Part shown: positions 14,184-14,265 of the stretch, piece by piece
Position numbering within the stretch: the first letter of the stretch is position 1
Layout: every line of letters starts with the position of its first letter
Source: Clostridia bacterium
GTDB lineage: Bacteria; Bacillota; Clostridia; Peptostreptococcales; Anaerovoracaceae
DNA length: 14,265 nucleotides
Direction: 5' to 3'
Assembly (NCBI GenBank): GCA_024403005.1
Contig: JAKSSQ010000023.1
Span: 1 to 14,265 of the forward strand
Made by a program: the position numbers and the translations under genes
Notes under the pieces: generated by a model
What the model saw: the letters and a program-made list of their open reading frames with translations, nothing else
Told to the model about the DNA's origin: nothing
Database searches by the model: none

Positions 14184-14265
14184 ATGCCAGGTCCAGACGC
14201 ACTCGATAAAGAAAAAGTAAAGACAGAATATATGCCAAACCTTTTAGAAGGTATGGAAAGAATGC
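14184..14265 (+). CDS. Paralog of the large unknown protein (5' end only)
   Basis: Only 27 codons are visible before the right edge. The start ATG 14184 has AAGGA ending 9 bases upstream (14170-14174). The N-terminus MPGPDALDKEKVKTEY and the following MPNLLEGMERM match the start of the large upstream gene: K-V-x-T-E-Y-x-P-x-L-L is conserved and there is one gap. The DNA has diverged clearly more than the promoter. An upstream ATG at 14176 is in another frame. The full length is unknown, but a protein of similar size is likely. Confidence 0.8.
   Translation, partial: MPGPDALDKEKVKTEYMPNLLEGMERM

Overview
The window looks like chromosomal DNA of a Gram-positive anaerobe, most likely Bacillota, class Clostridia. 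I infer this from strong AAGGAG-type ribosome binding sites, several TTG starts, a lipoprotein signal in place of an outer-membrane export system, a DivIVA-like protein, frequent AGA arginine codons and the family mix. I cannot name a genus.

Positions 1-9878 hold eight minus-strand genes packed with gaps of no more than about 40 bases, or with overlaps. They read like one operon, transcribed from right to left. In order of transcription they are: a VTC-domain polyphosphate polymerase-like protein, a DUF4956 membrane protein, a CotH-kinase-family protein, a glycoside-hydrolase-like protein with a CBM9-like C-terminus, a lipoprotein with three Fn3-like domains and a PgaB/IcaB-type CE4 deacetylase, a membrane-anchored HEAT-repeat protein, a membrane GT2 glycosyltransferase, and a DivIVA-like coiled-coil protein cut by the left edge. 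The synthase, deacetylase and hydrolase trio suggests synthesis, deacetylation and trimming of an exported N-acetylhexosamine-type polysaccharide. The VTC, DUF4956 and CotH genes are co-expressed, possibly for a phosphate-linked modification or for anchoring (inference).

The leader of this operon (about 9879-10040) contains a clear cyclic-di-GMP-I (GEMM-I) riboswitch aptamer. It is followed directly by an intrinsic terminator whose 5' arm overlaps the closing strand of the aptamer. The whole polysaccharide operon is therefore probably controlled by c-di-GMP through transcription attenuation, plausibly as an ON switch.

Between the two divergent units lies a compact array of palindromic tandem repeats (10101-10204). 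To the right, on the plus strand, is a very large gene of unknown function (about 1253 aa) with its own promoter and terminator. The start of a second, paralogous gene follows at 14184 and runs off the window. Both paralogs are preceded by nearly identical promoter segments with identical spacing, which points to a co-regulated family of large, soluble, uncharacterised proteins.
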